Shown in pieces: positions 11,463 through 22,970 of a stretch of 64,000 nucleotides of DNA; within the stretch, counting starts at the first letter, position 1, and every line of letters begins with the position of its first letter. The notes under the pieces were generated by a model, which saw only the letters and a program-made list of their open reading frames with translations, made no database searches and was not told the origin of the DNA. Source of the stretch: Cephalotrichum gorgonifer (Eukaryota > Ascomycota > Sordariomycetes > Microascales > Microascaceae). Where the stretch lies: assembly GCA_900312665.1 (NCBI GenBank), contig ONZQ02000019.1, positions 124,001 through 188,000 on the forward strand, written 5' to 3'. The translations under genes were made by a program, and so were the position numbers.

Positions 11463-13015
11463 GATGTAAGTGCTGGAACATAGGTAGTGTTCGCATTGGG
11501 GCTAATAATTCATGAAAGCTTCCTGCAGCAAGACGGGGTAATGGGCGGGTTTTTATATTTTCAGCGGATCTAATACCAAATGGGTAAATACCACAAATAA
11601 TAGATGGTCTACAAGGTAAGAGCTTTGCTCGAGTGAATAGAAACCGACGGTGGCAACCGAATCGCGCTGGTCACTTGGTTCCAACTCGGATCGGATCCGA
11701 TCTCTGGCGAGGGGTTGCCTGCTTCTAAGTTCCGGTTCTTGTCAACTGCCTAGAATTTACCCCACAAACAAGTATCATGGAGATGCATATGGAGCTTGTC
11801 CGTTCCAGGACAACATGGAGCTGATCTGTAATGGAGGAGGGCCAAACAGCCGGGGACCACCCTGTTGGAACGAGACACTTGCGGAGGTGGGATACGGAGG
11901 TGCTAGCGTTCGGATCCGACTTTAGGCACCTGCCAAAAGGGGGATAAACAGGTCACTAAAAACGCGGGGTACATTGGGCCGTGCAGTTCCGACAACCAAC
12001 CTTCTTTCTCAGTCACACCGTCATAGGGAGGAAATGACCTCACTGACGTTATATCCCGTCCTGCTACGGCGAAATAGAACGGCCTAGATCACTGATCTGA
12101 TGGTATCCGAGAGTGAAATGGGTCGACCTGGCAGATCTGGCTTCTTTTAATGTTGTCTGTGATAGTCCGGGTGTCCCGAGTGTCAGGTCCCGTGGAGGCA
12201 TTCGCAAGCTGTGGCCGGATCCGGACTCCTCTCGTGGGTGGAAGGGTTACATGGAATATGCGAGCAACTACACCGCGTAATCCTATGATTCAGAAAATCC
12301 AAGGACTAACTAAGTTGAGTAGCCGGATGCTGAGTTAGGGATGAAGCCGGCCAAGTGGAGGGTAAGTGCAGCTGGTGTATGGGGTAAGAGGCATGCCACC
12401 CTGTATTTTGCCTGCCCATGCAGCAGAACTTCGGTCCTTTCAGTAGTCATCGGTTCCGATGGGCCGCAAGATGAAGAGGAGGATCTATCGGCGGCCGATA
12501 TAGACCCGCATACACGCCGTACGTTGTACATCCCGAGTAACCTCGCTGGCTCCACATCAAACACCAAGACCCGCACAACGTCAAGATATGAGGTTGTCAC
12601 AGCATTCCTGAGCCTCCACAGGTGCTCGGACAAGCAATCTCAGCTACATATTGCGACCTGTGAATAAGGTTAGCACATACGACCATAGCTCGTGGAAAAT
12701 TGAGGGTCCCGTCTGCTCCCCTATACATAGATTCGATCTCGATTAACCCCCCTCTGAGGGCTGAGCGAATAAAGATATGTTTTATTATAAACCGAAATTA
12801 ATATCAAACAAATACAATTGTGGCAGTACTCACGAGGGGGATGTGTGGGCGGGGGAGAATGGGGAGGGGAGCTGTGGTCTTGGTCTGGGTGTGGGCAGGG
12901 CGCAAGGCTATTCTCATGTTTTTTTCCTAGATTAGATCAAGTATCAACTTCCCCTAGATGTCCACTAGGAACCAACCCCAGATATGAGATGTACGTCGAT
13001 GCCTCACATCCTCGC
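11463..13015. other. 1.5-kb intergenic region
   Basis: Contains the esterase promoter on the left. Several short open frames overlap on both strands, for example 12341-12667 plus and 12310-12633 minus, without recognisable motifs or plausible splice partners. A short AT-rich patch lies near 12780-12810. I see no gene that I can support. Confidence 0.4.
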
Positions 13016-14086
13016 TCACAGCTCGATCGCCAACGGCTCCTCCCCTCGCTTCGCCCTCCACCGGTTCGTCGCCGCGATCAGCTCCCAACACCCTTGCAGG
13101 AGGATCGACCACTTCCTGACGAACCCCTCGCTAAGCTCCCACCCGTCGGCACACCACGGATCGCTCCACACGAGGATGCCCATGAACTCGGGGTTGTCGT
13201 TGCCGCCGCACATGTAGCCCGTGAGATCCCGCTGCAGGGCACATAGGTCGATCACCCCGAGCGCCCTCAGGGTGTTGTCCCTCAGCGTCCGGTCGGGAAG
13301 GAGGTCGATCCAGACATCATGGGGGACGCTGAGCTGCAGTGGGGTCGGAGCCAGCGAGTCCGGCACGGTGGGCGGTGCTGGGAACCGTGGCATCCTCTCC
13401 CATACCTTGGCGCACATGTTCCCGGGGACGTGGATGGAAAGGATAAATGCGTTGGTGAGCGACGCGCGGACCAAATTGTACTGCACCAGCGGGATGAGGT
13501 GGTCGAGGGAGAGGGGGAACGAGCTCGTGATTATGTCACTGTAGTCCCCGCAGCCGCAACGTTCCTCATCGAGGCAGCTGAACAGGACCCTCTGCCGGGG
13601 CGGGGGGAGACTCGTCTTCGTCTTTGTCAGAAGGGGCGCTAGTTGGTTGGAGAGCTCGGCGGCGGCGGCGTCGCGAATTGGCTTCCTGGACATAACATGC
13701 AGGCTGGGGTCATGGCCGGGGAGCGTTGCAGCACCAAGGGATTCGCCTCTGCTGGTGACAACGGACGACCTCACCAGAGACTCCGACTCCAGCGCCTTCC
13801 TTCTCCCTAAAGTTAGGAAGCGACGCTCGGGTAAGCGGGCTGCAGATGCCTAAAACCGGTTGGGGGATGTGGATCAAGGTGTCAACTAACTGTGGGCTCG
13901 AACATTGAGTCTGTTCTGCAACTTCCTCCTAGCTTTCGCGTCTCTCAATCCCGTCCAGTCCTCCTCAGGACCATGAGCCTAGTAGCCTGTTAATTAGCCT
14001 ATCCGTCGCCCACCAAGCAGCACATCCCGCCCGGAGAGTGATTGATCGGCTCTGGTGTGGGTGCATACCTCAGATAGTCGTGGCAT
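13016..14086 (-). CDS. bZIP-DUF3425 transcription-factor-like protein
   Basis: Three exons: 14086-14069 (18 nt, MPRLSE), 13978-13891 and 13806-13016, in phase, 298 aa. Exon 2 encodes GPEEDWTGL and the start of the basic region ARRKLQNRLNVRAH. It is completed across intron 2 as RRRKALESES, so the N-x-x-x-R-A type bZIP basic region is split by a phase-1 intron. The C-terminal two thirds match DUF3425: DHLIPLVQYNLVRASLTNAF, VWIDLLPDRTLRDNTL and WSDPWCADGWELSEGFVRKW. Proteins of this kind are common fungal bZIP regulators, often near metabolic clusters. The leucine-zipper part is weak or absent. It is divergently transcribed from the SDR gene at 14957, so it could regulate that gene; this is inference. 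Confidence 0.82.
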
Positions 14087-14956
14087 TGCTGCGATAAGGT
14101 GAGGACGATGCGGGAGTCGTGTGTCAAATCTCTTCGATCGATGTGCCTACCTATGCCTCCACGAGACGGTAGTGGAAATGAGGGAACAGGGAGAAGAGTG
14201 GAGGATATTTCGTCCCGGATGCAAGGTGCTTACATGGTTGCGCCCAGTGACGTTTCGGATTTTGTGTCGGCCGGATTGAGTAAGTCCGGCTGCGGCCAAT
14301 TAGACGTGTTCCAACCCGCAGGATTCCGGAGCGGATGGCGCCATGCAGACTGCTTACAGCGCTAGGCCCAAAATAGCAAAACGCGTCTTCCGTTTTGACA
14401 AGACACTTGCTTCAAGCCGCCACCGACGCTCGTGCGACTCAACACAGTTACAAAATGAAAAGCGCAAGGAGTATAGCTCGCAGGGTACTCTCACCAACAG
14501 ATCGAGTGCCGGAATAGATGAACCCACTGTTCTGGGCTGGATGTCCGGCGATGTCCGAATCTTGCCCCTTGGTGGGAGACGCGTCTCCTGCTGCAATATG
14601 CTTACAGCTAATAACCTTCGAGACAGGGGCTTCCATCCCCAGTATCACTCGGTGTCCTCGAAATAAGCCGTCACGGACTTTTCGATGAACCAAAAACCCG
14701 GTCTCGTGTTCTCCAGGAGAGTCCGTGGTGGTGGATATATATATATATATATATATATGTCTAGCAGGTGTCCCGAAATTTAAGACTGCTACAGCTGATC
14801 ATCCATCGCATGTGCTATACATCTGTAGCAGAAACTCAGCAGCACGCACGCACCCGCTCCTAAGTGGCCCTCACTCCCACTTACCAGAAGAATACCAAGA
14901 CAAGTCACGCGAGCCACGGCGCCACAACTCAACACGTACCCCGCAGGTAATTGACA
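14087..14956. promoter_or_regulatory. divergent bZIP/SDR intergenic region
   Basis: About 0.87 kb between the starts of the bZIP-DUF3425 gene (-) and the SDR gene (+). It must hold both promoters. A TA dinucleotide tract lies at about 14734-14757. No protein gene is supported here, although short open frames exist. Confidence 0.45.
14734..14757. repeat. (TA)n microsatellite
   Basis: An uninterrupted alternating A/T tract of about 24 bases, about 200 bp upstream of the SDR start codon. Confidence 0.9.
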
Positions 14957-16125
14957 ATGTCTCTCCCGGTAGGCCCCTTCTTCCGCTCCCAGGTCTGTAC
15001 CCAGCTCCCTGTCCCCACCAAGAGCTTCGCCGGCCAGACAATCATCGTCACGGGCTCCAACACGGGCATGGGCCTCGAGGCAGCGCGCCACATGGTACGC
15101 CTCGGCGCCGCCAAGATGATCCTCGCCGTGCGAAGCCTCGAGCGCGGCGCCGCGGCCGCCAAGTCCATCGCCGAGACGACAGGCCGCGGGGATGCCGTAG
15201 AGGTATGGGACCTGGACCTCGCCAGCCACGCCTCAGTGCGGGCGTTTGCGGTTCGGGCCGCCGGACTGGAGAGGCTTGACGTCGTGGTGGAGAACGCGGG
15301 TGTCTACGGGATTGAGTTCGCGAGGGCCGAGGATAACGAGCGGACAATCACCGTCAACTTCGTGAGCACCATGCTGCTCGCGCTGCTGCTGCTGCCAAAG
15401 CTGAGGGAGACGGCGGTAGCCTTCGACAAGGATGTGGTGCTCACGTTCACGGGGTCTTTCGTCCACTGGCTGACCGACTTCCCGGAACGGAATGCCGACA
15501 ATATCCTCGAGTTGCTGGCCCGCGAGGACAAGGCGAGAATGGCAGATAGGTGCGCTTTTCTATTCTTCTCTTCCTTTTCCATTCTCCTGGGCTCCCTCTG
15601 TCGATTCCTTCTGTGGTGTTGATTTCTGGCTGACCTATACACGAGCCGGAAAGATACAACGTCTCAAAAATGATGGAGCTACTGGCATTTCGCGAGCTGG
15701 CGACGGCTTTGACACAGCCGTCCAACACGCGTCGCATCGTTACCTCGATCATCAATCCCGGCGCTGTGATCACCGACATCATGCGGGAAGCGCGGGGCTT
15801 CTTCTACCTCTATGTCAAGGCCATGCAGAAGATGATAATGCGGACCGCCGAGGAGGGCGGCAGGACGCTGGTCCATGCAGCCGAGGGAGGGAGAGAAACC
15901 GACGCTAAATATCTGTGCGACTGTCAGCCGGCCCCCCCTGAGCTGTAAGTGATTGTCCCGAAGATGGACCCCCGTGCTAATCCCGAGAAGTACTGACATG
16001 ACTGGGCCTGCAGGATGTCCCACTGGGTTAGAAGCAAGGAGGCGATGGTGACACAGAAGAAGGTGTGGAAAGAGCTCCTGGATAAGCTGGAGAGCATACA
16101 GCCCGGCATCTCAAAGAATATTTAA
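14957..16125 (+). CDS. short-chain dehydrogenase/reductase (retinol-dehydrogenase type)
   Basis: Three exons, 14957-15549, 15654-15944 and 16014-16125, in phase, 331 aa, typical for the classical SDR group. The NAD(P) site is TGSNTGMG (residues 32-39), followed by WDLDLASHASV and the NAG motif in VVVENAGVYG. The catalytic Ser lies in TFTGSFVHWL and the YxxxK pair is YNVSK (Tyr199, Lys203), created exactly across intron 1, which supports the splice. The tail VRSKEAMVTQKKVWKELLDK is typical of fungal retinol-dehydrogenase-like SDRs. Expected role: NAD(P)-dependent oxidation or reduction of a carbonyl or alcohol on a small lipophilic substrate, identity unknown. The gene faces the bZIP-DUF3425 gene. 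Confidence 0.9.
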
Positions 16126-17026
16126 GTCACGGCACTCTTAACACATCCCAACTATTCTATCCAAAAGGTACTGCCATAAACCGCCCCCCGACGCATTTAT
16201 CAGTCTCGAGAGATGTACTGCATTTACCCCGCTATTGGACTTATCGTATCGGATTTTTTTTTATTTCTGAAAGGTTTAAACGTCATTCTCGGCCATTAAA
16301 AAACACACGCACCTACAAATTTATGCTTTCCAAGTAGGGGTAGCTTCTGGCAGCTTCAGATTACCTCCAAAAACGCATCGCACTTCCTTCATGATACCCT
16401 TACTACGTATGCGCTATTCATCTGCTACCCCCCCGCTCGGTGACATGCTGCCCTTCCCCCGGCCGAGTATCCCCTGCAGCATCTTCAGCCCCATCACGAG
16501 CTAGCCAGCCCGGAGCGGCAGCGACCTCAAGCTGCACAAGCTGGGGGACGGCAGCCGCAACGACCGGAGCATCCTGAACAATGCCGGGAGGCCTAGGGGA
16601 AAGTCGGGGTTTTCCATCTAGGGAACCGGCGCAGTTTGGGCTTCCTCAAGTCGTGCCAGGCCGAAGACGGCGCGTCCGCTAGAATCTCATTTTCAATCGG
16701 TGGAAGGTCCGCAGGGTTGCTGTTCGCGAATGCCAACCTCGCCACTCTGGCGAATGAAGGGAAGATTATGTGACATGAAGAAGATGCAGCTGGCAATGCG
16801 AGCGGAGTTCAGCGGGAGGAGCTGATTGTGGTTTATATGTGGGTAAACTTCCCGAATCATGATTCGCAAACATGGGGACGCGTTTGTGCTCCGGAGGGAA
16901 CAAGCCCTGCTAAATGATGTGTCCCGAAGCAAAATTATGACGTAACATCTACATGGCTTCACGATCTTCGTTCAGAGGCCACCATGTAGACATTGCGGTT
17001 CAAAAATTGAAAGATCATCGTTTTGA
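16126..17026. other. intergenic, no gene recognised
   Basis: About 0.9 kb between the SDR 3' end and the Clr5-ankyrin 3' end. It includes a T-rich patch near 16250-16265 and only short unsupported open frames. Confidence 0.45.
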
Positions 17027-20000
17027 CTAAGATAGGTATGAAATGAGCAACTTCCGACTCGCAAAATAACCATTCCTCAAAGATCTGTCTAGAGCACGGT
17101 CAAAGTCCGGCCCCGAGATATCCGCTCCCGAGTTCATCAAAAACTGGAGCATGTCGTTCCGCCCATGTTCCGCCGCACCCTCCAACGCCGTACGCCCCTC
17201 GTGAGGGGCCGGAGGCGCATTGACGTCCGCTCCTTTCTGCACAAGGGTATGGGCAATCCCGAGGTAGCCGCCAATGGCCGCAAACTGCAGGGCCGTCGCA
17301 CCGTATCTCTCTGCTGGAGGCGCGTTGACGTCTGCTCCGTATTCGATCAGGAGGTCGACGATGGCTTTGTTTCCGTTCTGACACGCTACCTGGAGGGCAG
17401 TGTGGGATGTGGCTGGACAAAGTAGGTTGGGATTCGCGTTATGTCGTAAGAGCAGTCGGACCTTGTCGATGCTGTTCTGTCTTGTAGCGAGTTGGATTGC
17501 TAACCTGCCATCAGGACATTTTGAACCTTCTTCTATCCAGACACGAGAGGAAACGTCGTTGGGGTCGACACCTCTCTCCAGCAGAAGGCTGAGGACGACT
17601 TCGGTTGGGAAACGCGCCGCAACCTGAACAAGGCAATTTTCCATCCGTAGGTCGGATGCTGGTTTCACTTCTGCGCCGCAGTCCAAGAAAAGCCTCACTA
17701 GCCAAGGGTCTTGGGAGAACCCGCTATGTATGATAGCCGCCATTAATGCAGTCAATGGTCCGCTTCCGTTTTCTGTTTGTTGGCCGTGGCACACGATTGA
17801 ATTGGGGTCGGCCCCGCGTTGTAAAAGTAGTGGTGCGTAGTTATACTTGTATAATCCAGAGTGACTGATAGCGTAGAAAAGGGGTGTTCTTCCGTTGGCA
17901 TGGGCATGGACGTCAACCAAGTCGCTTTGAAGCAGTAGCCCGATCACCTCGTCGTGATTCAGCTCTATCGCCTCGCACAATGCAAATGAGGAGAGGCGTG
18001 ATCGTTGCAGGTCGTCTAACCTCCCCATCTGGCTTATTAGGAGGGTAGTCATGTGTTTGTCCCTCATCGCCGGGGCCCAAGCTGCGTAGTCGTCGAGATC
18101 CGCGCCATCCTCTATGAGGGATAGGACGAGTTCGGGTGTTGACCCTTCCTGCACAGCCGCTGCCAACGGCGATATATGTGCCCGCATTTCCAGGTCCCCA
18201 CATGTCGAGTTGACATTTGCTCCAGCAAGTCGAAGCCTGCACACTAGGGGCCAGTTCCTCACCTTGATAGCTATGGCGAGAGGGGAGCAGCAGGCCGGGT
18301 TGCCCACCCAGGCCGTGTGCCAACAGTCGGGCATACCTATTCCATTGATGTCCACGCCTGGCGTGGCCAGCAACTCGTCAATTATTTTATCATCGCCCCC
18401 TATATGTATCACCCGTACAAGTAAGTTATCGAGATGGCCGCATTGGTAGGTGTGATGAGGAGGCACCTTGAGGCGTGCGCCCAAGAGCAAGAGCTTCTTG
18501 ACAAGGGCCCAGTCTGCGTTCATCACGGCCTGGAGAATGGGTGGCCGTCCGTTGACCGGAGTATCCACACTCGCACCTGATTCTATTAACTCATCTGCGG
18601 ATGGGTAAGTTCCGCATTGTAAGGCTAGTGAAAGTAGGATGCCGAGTAGGTCAGGAGAGGCCCCGTGGAGGAGGTTGTTGGCCTTCAATAGTCGGAACTT
18701 CAGCTCAAAATGTTCCATTTTTGCAAAGCATCCTCGGGCGTCTAGATCGAGGTAGAGCGAAGGAGACAATGGCTCGGGAAGTCGAATAGACTGTAGGAGA
18801 CACTCGAATTCGGATACAGTCCCGATTGCGAAACACGCCGCCACCAGTGCATTCACCATCTTCCGCTCATGTATTTTCTGCGAGACCAAATCACCAATGC
18901 AAAGTCCAAAAAAACTGGACTTTTTTTGGTCGTCGTATGCCCATGTAGCTGCCGCCACGCGAGGTGAGAAGGGTAGAATCCTTAGGACTTGGCGGAAAAC
19001 ATGGTAATCTCCTCTCTGGGTGGCCAGCCGGAGGGTGTGGGTCGATGCATGGGCACCGTGTGCGATCAGGAGATCAAAGATTTCTCTTAAAGTGTCCCTT
19101 GTGCGTATACTCATCGCAAGGTCCAAAACCGAGTGGCACATATATTCGTCATGCACCTCGTTGCCTTTGCAAACCCAGTGATCGTCAGGGTTGACACCCA
19201 TGGAGAGGAGCTTCTTGACTGTACCTATGATGTCGAAATGCGGAGCCTCGCCATGTTCCAAGGGGCTCCAGTGTTGGTAATGGTAAATACCGTCGACATA
19301 GTATTTAGTCCCGTTCGGACACTCATAGCGCTTGGGGCAGAGACATTCTCGAAGCGCCGAATTGATATCGTTCGCGAAATGGTTCACGTCTGCGCCGGCT
19401 TGGATAAGTACCGCGACAATAGAGGTGAAGCAGAATCGTGACGCAAATGTCAATGGTGAGTGGCTCTCGACTACGAGCGATCTGAACAACAAGTCACCAC
19501 CGTCGTATACAAGTTCGGACGACTCTGGGTCTTCCCTCCGCCCCCTTACAGGACTAACAGCATTAACCTTAGCTCCAGAGGAAATGAGGAGCTCGATAAG
19601 CCTAGAGGCTGAACGAACGCGGAAATTCTGGGACATCTTGTCCTTAGCAGCTTCTAAAAACTTGGAAAAGTGGATTGTTTTGTTCCAAGGGTCTGGGTGG
19701 TCAACGCTGCAGCGCAGCATGGCTAGTATCAAAATAGAGCCCTGCCACCCAGCCAGATTGTCCTCCATCGACGCCTCGGCCCGCAAAAGTGCGCAAACGA
19801 TGGGTATATGTCCAAGAAGACAGGAATACTGCAGCGGTGTGAAGCTGAGCGGGCAGTTCCAGAGTGTGCAAAGCGAGGCGTTTGGGTCCGCACCAGCGCT
19901 GAGCAGGTGCTTGACCATGTCGACGTCCGATTCTTGTACGGCGAGCTGGAACAGATGTTCACGCAGTGCTTCACCCGTGGGCCCTTCGAAAATCGGGAAC

Positions 20001-20977
20001 GGTCCGGAGATCGCTCGGGAGATGGTGTCGACAACCTGTTGGGTTTTGAGCCATTGGTAGAATTCGTAAATCTGGGTTTCCCCTAGGATGTTGTTGTTGA
20101 TAGCATAGGTCATCAAATTGAGGAATTGGGTTGGCCCAGACGGGACGGTTTCCGAAGGGAGAAGCTCAAAGCCGGGGCCCACCTCGGATAGAGCTGTGAC
20201 AGGAAGTAGGGCCGTCATGGGTTCTGAGCAGTCTTTGATGACTGGCGAGCCGAGTGAGGTATTACCGATTAGCTGAACGAGTTCCGATGTGTTCTGGGGT
20301 CGAGGTGCGAGATGTCCTTTGTCAATGGTGAGCACACTAGAATACGGCGTTCTGAGCAATATACGCAGTAACTTACTAGAAAGGAGAGAAATAGCCTCTT
20401 GGTACTTCAACATGGGTAGGCCCTCAAACTCAAGACGGACGATGCTGTCTGTGGCCGGGGTACGGATCTCGAAACCCGCCGGGGTGCGAGGAGACTGTCC
20501 TGCTCGACAGGTTAGCGATAGATCCCTTTAAAAGTGTCCCTCTATACATACCCTGAGCTATTTGCAGCCTCTCAAAAGTGGTCATGAATCCCTGTCGTGA
20601 CACTTCTTTGTCTAGTCTTCGGCTTGGGATCAAGACCCCGTCTCGGTAGACATTGGTTGGCTTCTTCCAAACTCGATGGCGTTTGTCGATCTTCCAACCA
20701 ATGATTTTCCAGGTCTCCTTGGTTGTTTTCTTTTTGAAACCCCACCTGGTGAGATAGCGCTCGTACTCCGTGTCACTATCGTCGATTAGCAAATGGAGTG
20801 TGGGAAAACTGTGGGCAAGAGAAGGATAAGGGTGGATTACCTCGCAATAAACCCATGTCTCGCTCTCATGAGCTCGACCACACCTTCTGGACCCTTCAGC
20901 GCTCTTCCTTGCACAATGTACAGGGTGTGGATTGCATTCTTCCACCGGTCCCAGGTTTCCTGCTGAGAAGGCGCCAT
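17027..20977 (-). CDS. Clr5-domain ankyrin-repeat protein
   Basis: Three exons (20977-20841, 20775-20552, 20499-17027), in phase, 1277 aa. The N-terminus is a Clr5 domain: TWDRWKNAIHTLYIVQGRAL, then VVELMRARHGFIAS, completed across intron 1 by DTEYERYLTRWGFKKKTTK. A conserved block KPTNVYRDGVLIPSRRLDKE follows. The last ~1000 residues are ankyrin repeats, with units such as GHIPIVCALLRAEASMED, TPLFYAISHSG, NGNKAIVDLLIEYGADVNAP and GRNDMLQFLMNSGADISG. Clr5-ankyrin proteins are widespread in Pezizomycotina. Clr5 is thought to be DNA- or protein-binding, and the role of these fusions is not established. A tandem repeat bearing CCAAT boxes lies about 240 bp upstream. The ORF beginning at 20413 is only the last exon. 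Confidence 0.85.
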
Positions 20978-21854
20978 GGGAGGAATGCCACACGATAGGG
21001 ATGAATATCACGGATGGGAATAAATATTGCGTGGGGTGGTAATGAGCCGAAGATAGAGCTTGATTGTGAGGAAAATGGATGGAGAAGACGAGGTCAGGAG
21101 GTCTTATATTTATATTTGTCTTTCGATGAAAAAGATTGCTCTTGGAGCCTGCTCAAGAGGAGGCGACCAGCTCTCCTTTTTCTTTTCCTGCTTCTGCATT
21201 GAACGTGCATCTCGTGGATTTTGGCATCTGCCAATAGCAAGACCAGCAAAGCGCCACATCTCCTCCGAGGTTTTGGAAACCGCCAATAACAAGGGTATCA
21301 AAGCGCCACTCTATTCCAGGGGGTTTTAGAATCACCAATCACAGCGTCAGTGAGAAAGGAGGAACTCCCAAGAGAAAGCGTCGACGTCGCACGAGATGCT
21401 ATTGGACTGATATCTCCGACGAAGAAAACCCTGTCGGGCGGTGAACCATTACATACATATATCTGGTTGACTTGGCAAGGAATAGAGCTATCGAACTTGC
21501 CGTGGTAGACCAAGTAGAAATGAACATGTCTGCGGGGCGGCACCTGTGTGAACGGAAGTCCGGATAGAATGCGTCTCTTGCCAGGGAAACTTATGATTTC
21601 GCTTGCTGAATATGAAAGGGGAATGAACTTAGACTGGCCCCACTTATTTCTCCATTTTACTTCCTATCCGCACAATTTTCTAGTCGCATGCTATGCATGT
21701 CAAAATTGGTTGAAATTCTTTGCTAACTCGACCACGAGCTGGTCTAAAGTAGTTCATTCAAGACCTTCTACTCAGTAAAGGTGGCTAACTGTAAAGAAGC
21801 ATGCACTTATTCTTAGAATCTGTCTGTCGTGCAGATATCTCGAGCTGAGCCAAT
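20978..21854. other. Clr5-ankyrin promoter region and OYE 3' flank
   Basis: About 0.88 kb. Apart from the CCAAT-bearing tandem repeat at 21219-21346 I see no gene. Short open frames on both strands have no recognisable motifs. Confidence 0.45.
21219..21346 (+). repeat. 52/53-bp imperfect tandem repeat carrying CCAAT boxes
   Basis: Two and a half imperfect copies start at 21219, 21271 and 21324. Each begins TTTTGG or TTTTAG and has a CCAAT pentamer about 12 bases in, and copies 1 and 2 share CAAAGCGCCAC. The array lies about 240-370 bp upstream of the Clr5-ankyrin start codon. Periodic CCAAT boxes suggest binding by the CCAAT-binding (Hap) complex; this is inference. Confidence 0.7.
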
Positions 21855-22970
21855 CTAAATCACCTCAGTAGCGAGATACTCTGCGCTGAACGGGTAATCC
21901 ACATAGCCCGCGGGTGTGCCAGTATAAAAGGTGCTGCGGTCATATGCATGAAGTTCCAAACCCTGCTTCGCTCTGAACACCAGATCCGGGTTTGAGATGA
22001 AGTATCTCCCAAATATGACCACAATATCCTTATCAGGATACTCCTCGTCGACAAGTTTCCGCGCGTCCGCCAGATCATACCCCCCAGCAACCAGAGCCGG
22101 CCCTTTCCAGAGCTTGTATGCAAAATCAAGTGTCTCCCCGCCTTCGGAATCACTTGCGCCAGCCATCCGCGACTCGACCAAGTGGAGGTACGCCAGGTTC
22201 GACCCGCTAGCCTTGTTGATGACGTCCGTGAACTGCGGGATCGGATCGTCCATCTTCATCGCCTGGAACTCAGACCACGGGCTTAGCCGGATTCCAACCC
22301 GCTCCGGGCCGAGGACAGCAACGACGGACTTCACTACTTCGTCGATGAGGCGAGACCTGTTCTCCACGCTCCCTCCGTAGTCGTCATCGCGCTGGTTACT
22401 GACGTCTTGGATGAACTGGTCCAGGAGATAGCCATTTGCGCCGTGCACTTCGACGCCGTCAAATCCCGCACGGATTGCATTCTCCGAGGCGGTCACAAAG
22501 TCCTGAATCGACTGCTTGATCTCCTCGAGAGTCATCGCCCGCGGGGCAGGGTCGCCCTCTTGGATCGGAATGGCACTGGGCGCAACGATGTCCACCCCCT
22601 CCTTTTTAGCCACTTCAGGAATGGCGGCACGCCCCGTTGCGAATATCTGACAGAAGATGAAAGATCCCCGGCGGTGGACTTCGTCAGTGATGGGCTTCCA
22701 CGCAGTGACCTGCTCCTCGTTCCAGATCCCAGGCGCGTTCGGGAACCCGCCGCAAGCCGAGACAAGGGTTCCTTCGGAAATGATCAAAGTGCCGGGCACA
22801 GATGCCCGCTGGCTGTAATATTCCTTCATCACAGGCGTCGGGATGCGGTCCTCGGTGGCCCGGACTCGAGTGAGAGGCGCCATCCCGATACGGTGCTTCA
22901 CTTCCATATTCCCGATCTTCAGGGGCTTGAAGAGGCGTGACTTTGCCATGATGAATGATAGAGGTGGCAA
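21855..22970 (-). CDS. Old Yellow Enzyme family NADH:flavin oxidoreductase
   Basis: Single exon, 371 aa, full length for the family. The FMN-binding TIM barrel begins LFKPLKIGNMEVKHRIGMAP. The substrate-binding HxxNxY motif is HGANGYLLDQF (His176, Asn179, Tyr181), followed by DDYGGSVENRSRL, RVGIRLSPWSEFQAM and near the end FGRYFISNPDL with YDRSTFYTG. These enzymes reduce activated C=C bonds using FMN and NAD(P)H. A second ATG (MAKSRLFKP, 22949) is an equally plausible start. It is paralogous to the broken OYE at 54476-55590 but lies outside the palindrome-regulated block. The neighbour across the divergent promoter is a transcription-factor-like gene. Confidence 0.92.
   Translation of the reverse strand: MPPLSFIMAKSRLFKPLKIGNMEVKHRIGMAPLTRVRATEDRIPTPVMKEYYSQRASVPGTLIISEGTLVSACGGFPNAPGIWNEEQVTAWKPITDEVHRRGSFIFCQIFATGRAAIPEVAKKEGVDIVAPSAIPIQEGDPAPRAMTLEEIKQSIQDFVTASENAIRAGFDGVEVHGANGYLLDQFIQDVSNQRDDDYGGSVENRSRLIDEVVKSVVAVLGPERVGIRLSPWSEFQAMKMDDPIPQFTDVINKASGSNLAYLHLVESRMAGASDSEGGETLDFAYKLWKGPALVAGGYDLADARKLVDEEYPDKDIVVIFGRYFISNPDLVFRAKQGLELHAYDRSTFYTGTPAGYVDYPFSAEYLATEVI

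Noticed and set aside
12310..12667. Overlapping open frames of about 107 codons on both strands
   Set aside because: No recognisable motif, no splice partners, and mutual overlap; likely chance frames in GC-rich DNA.
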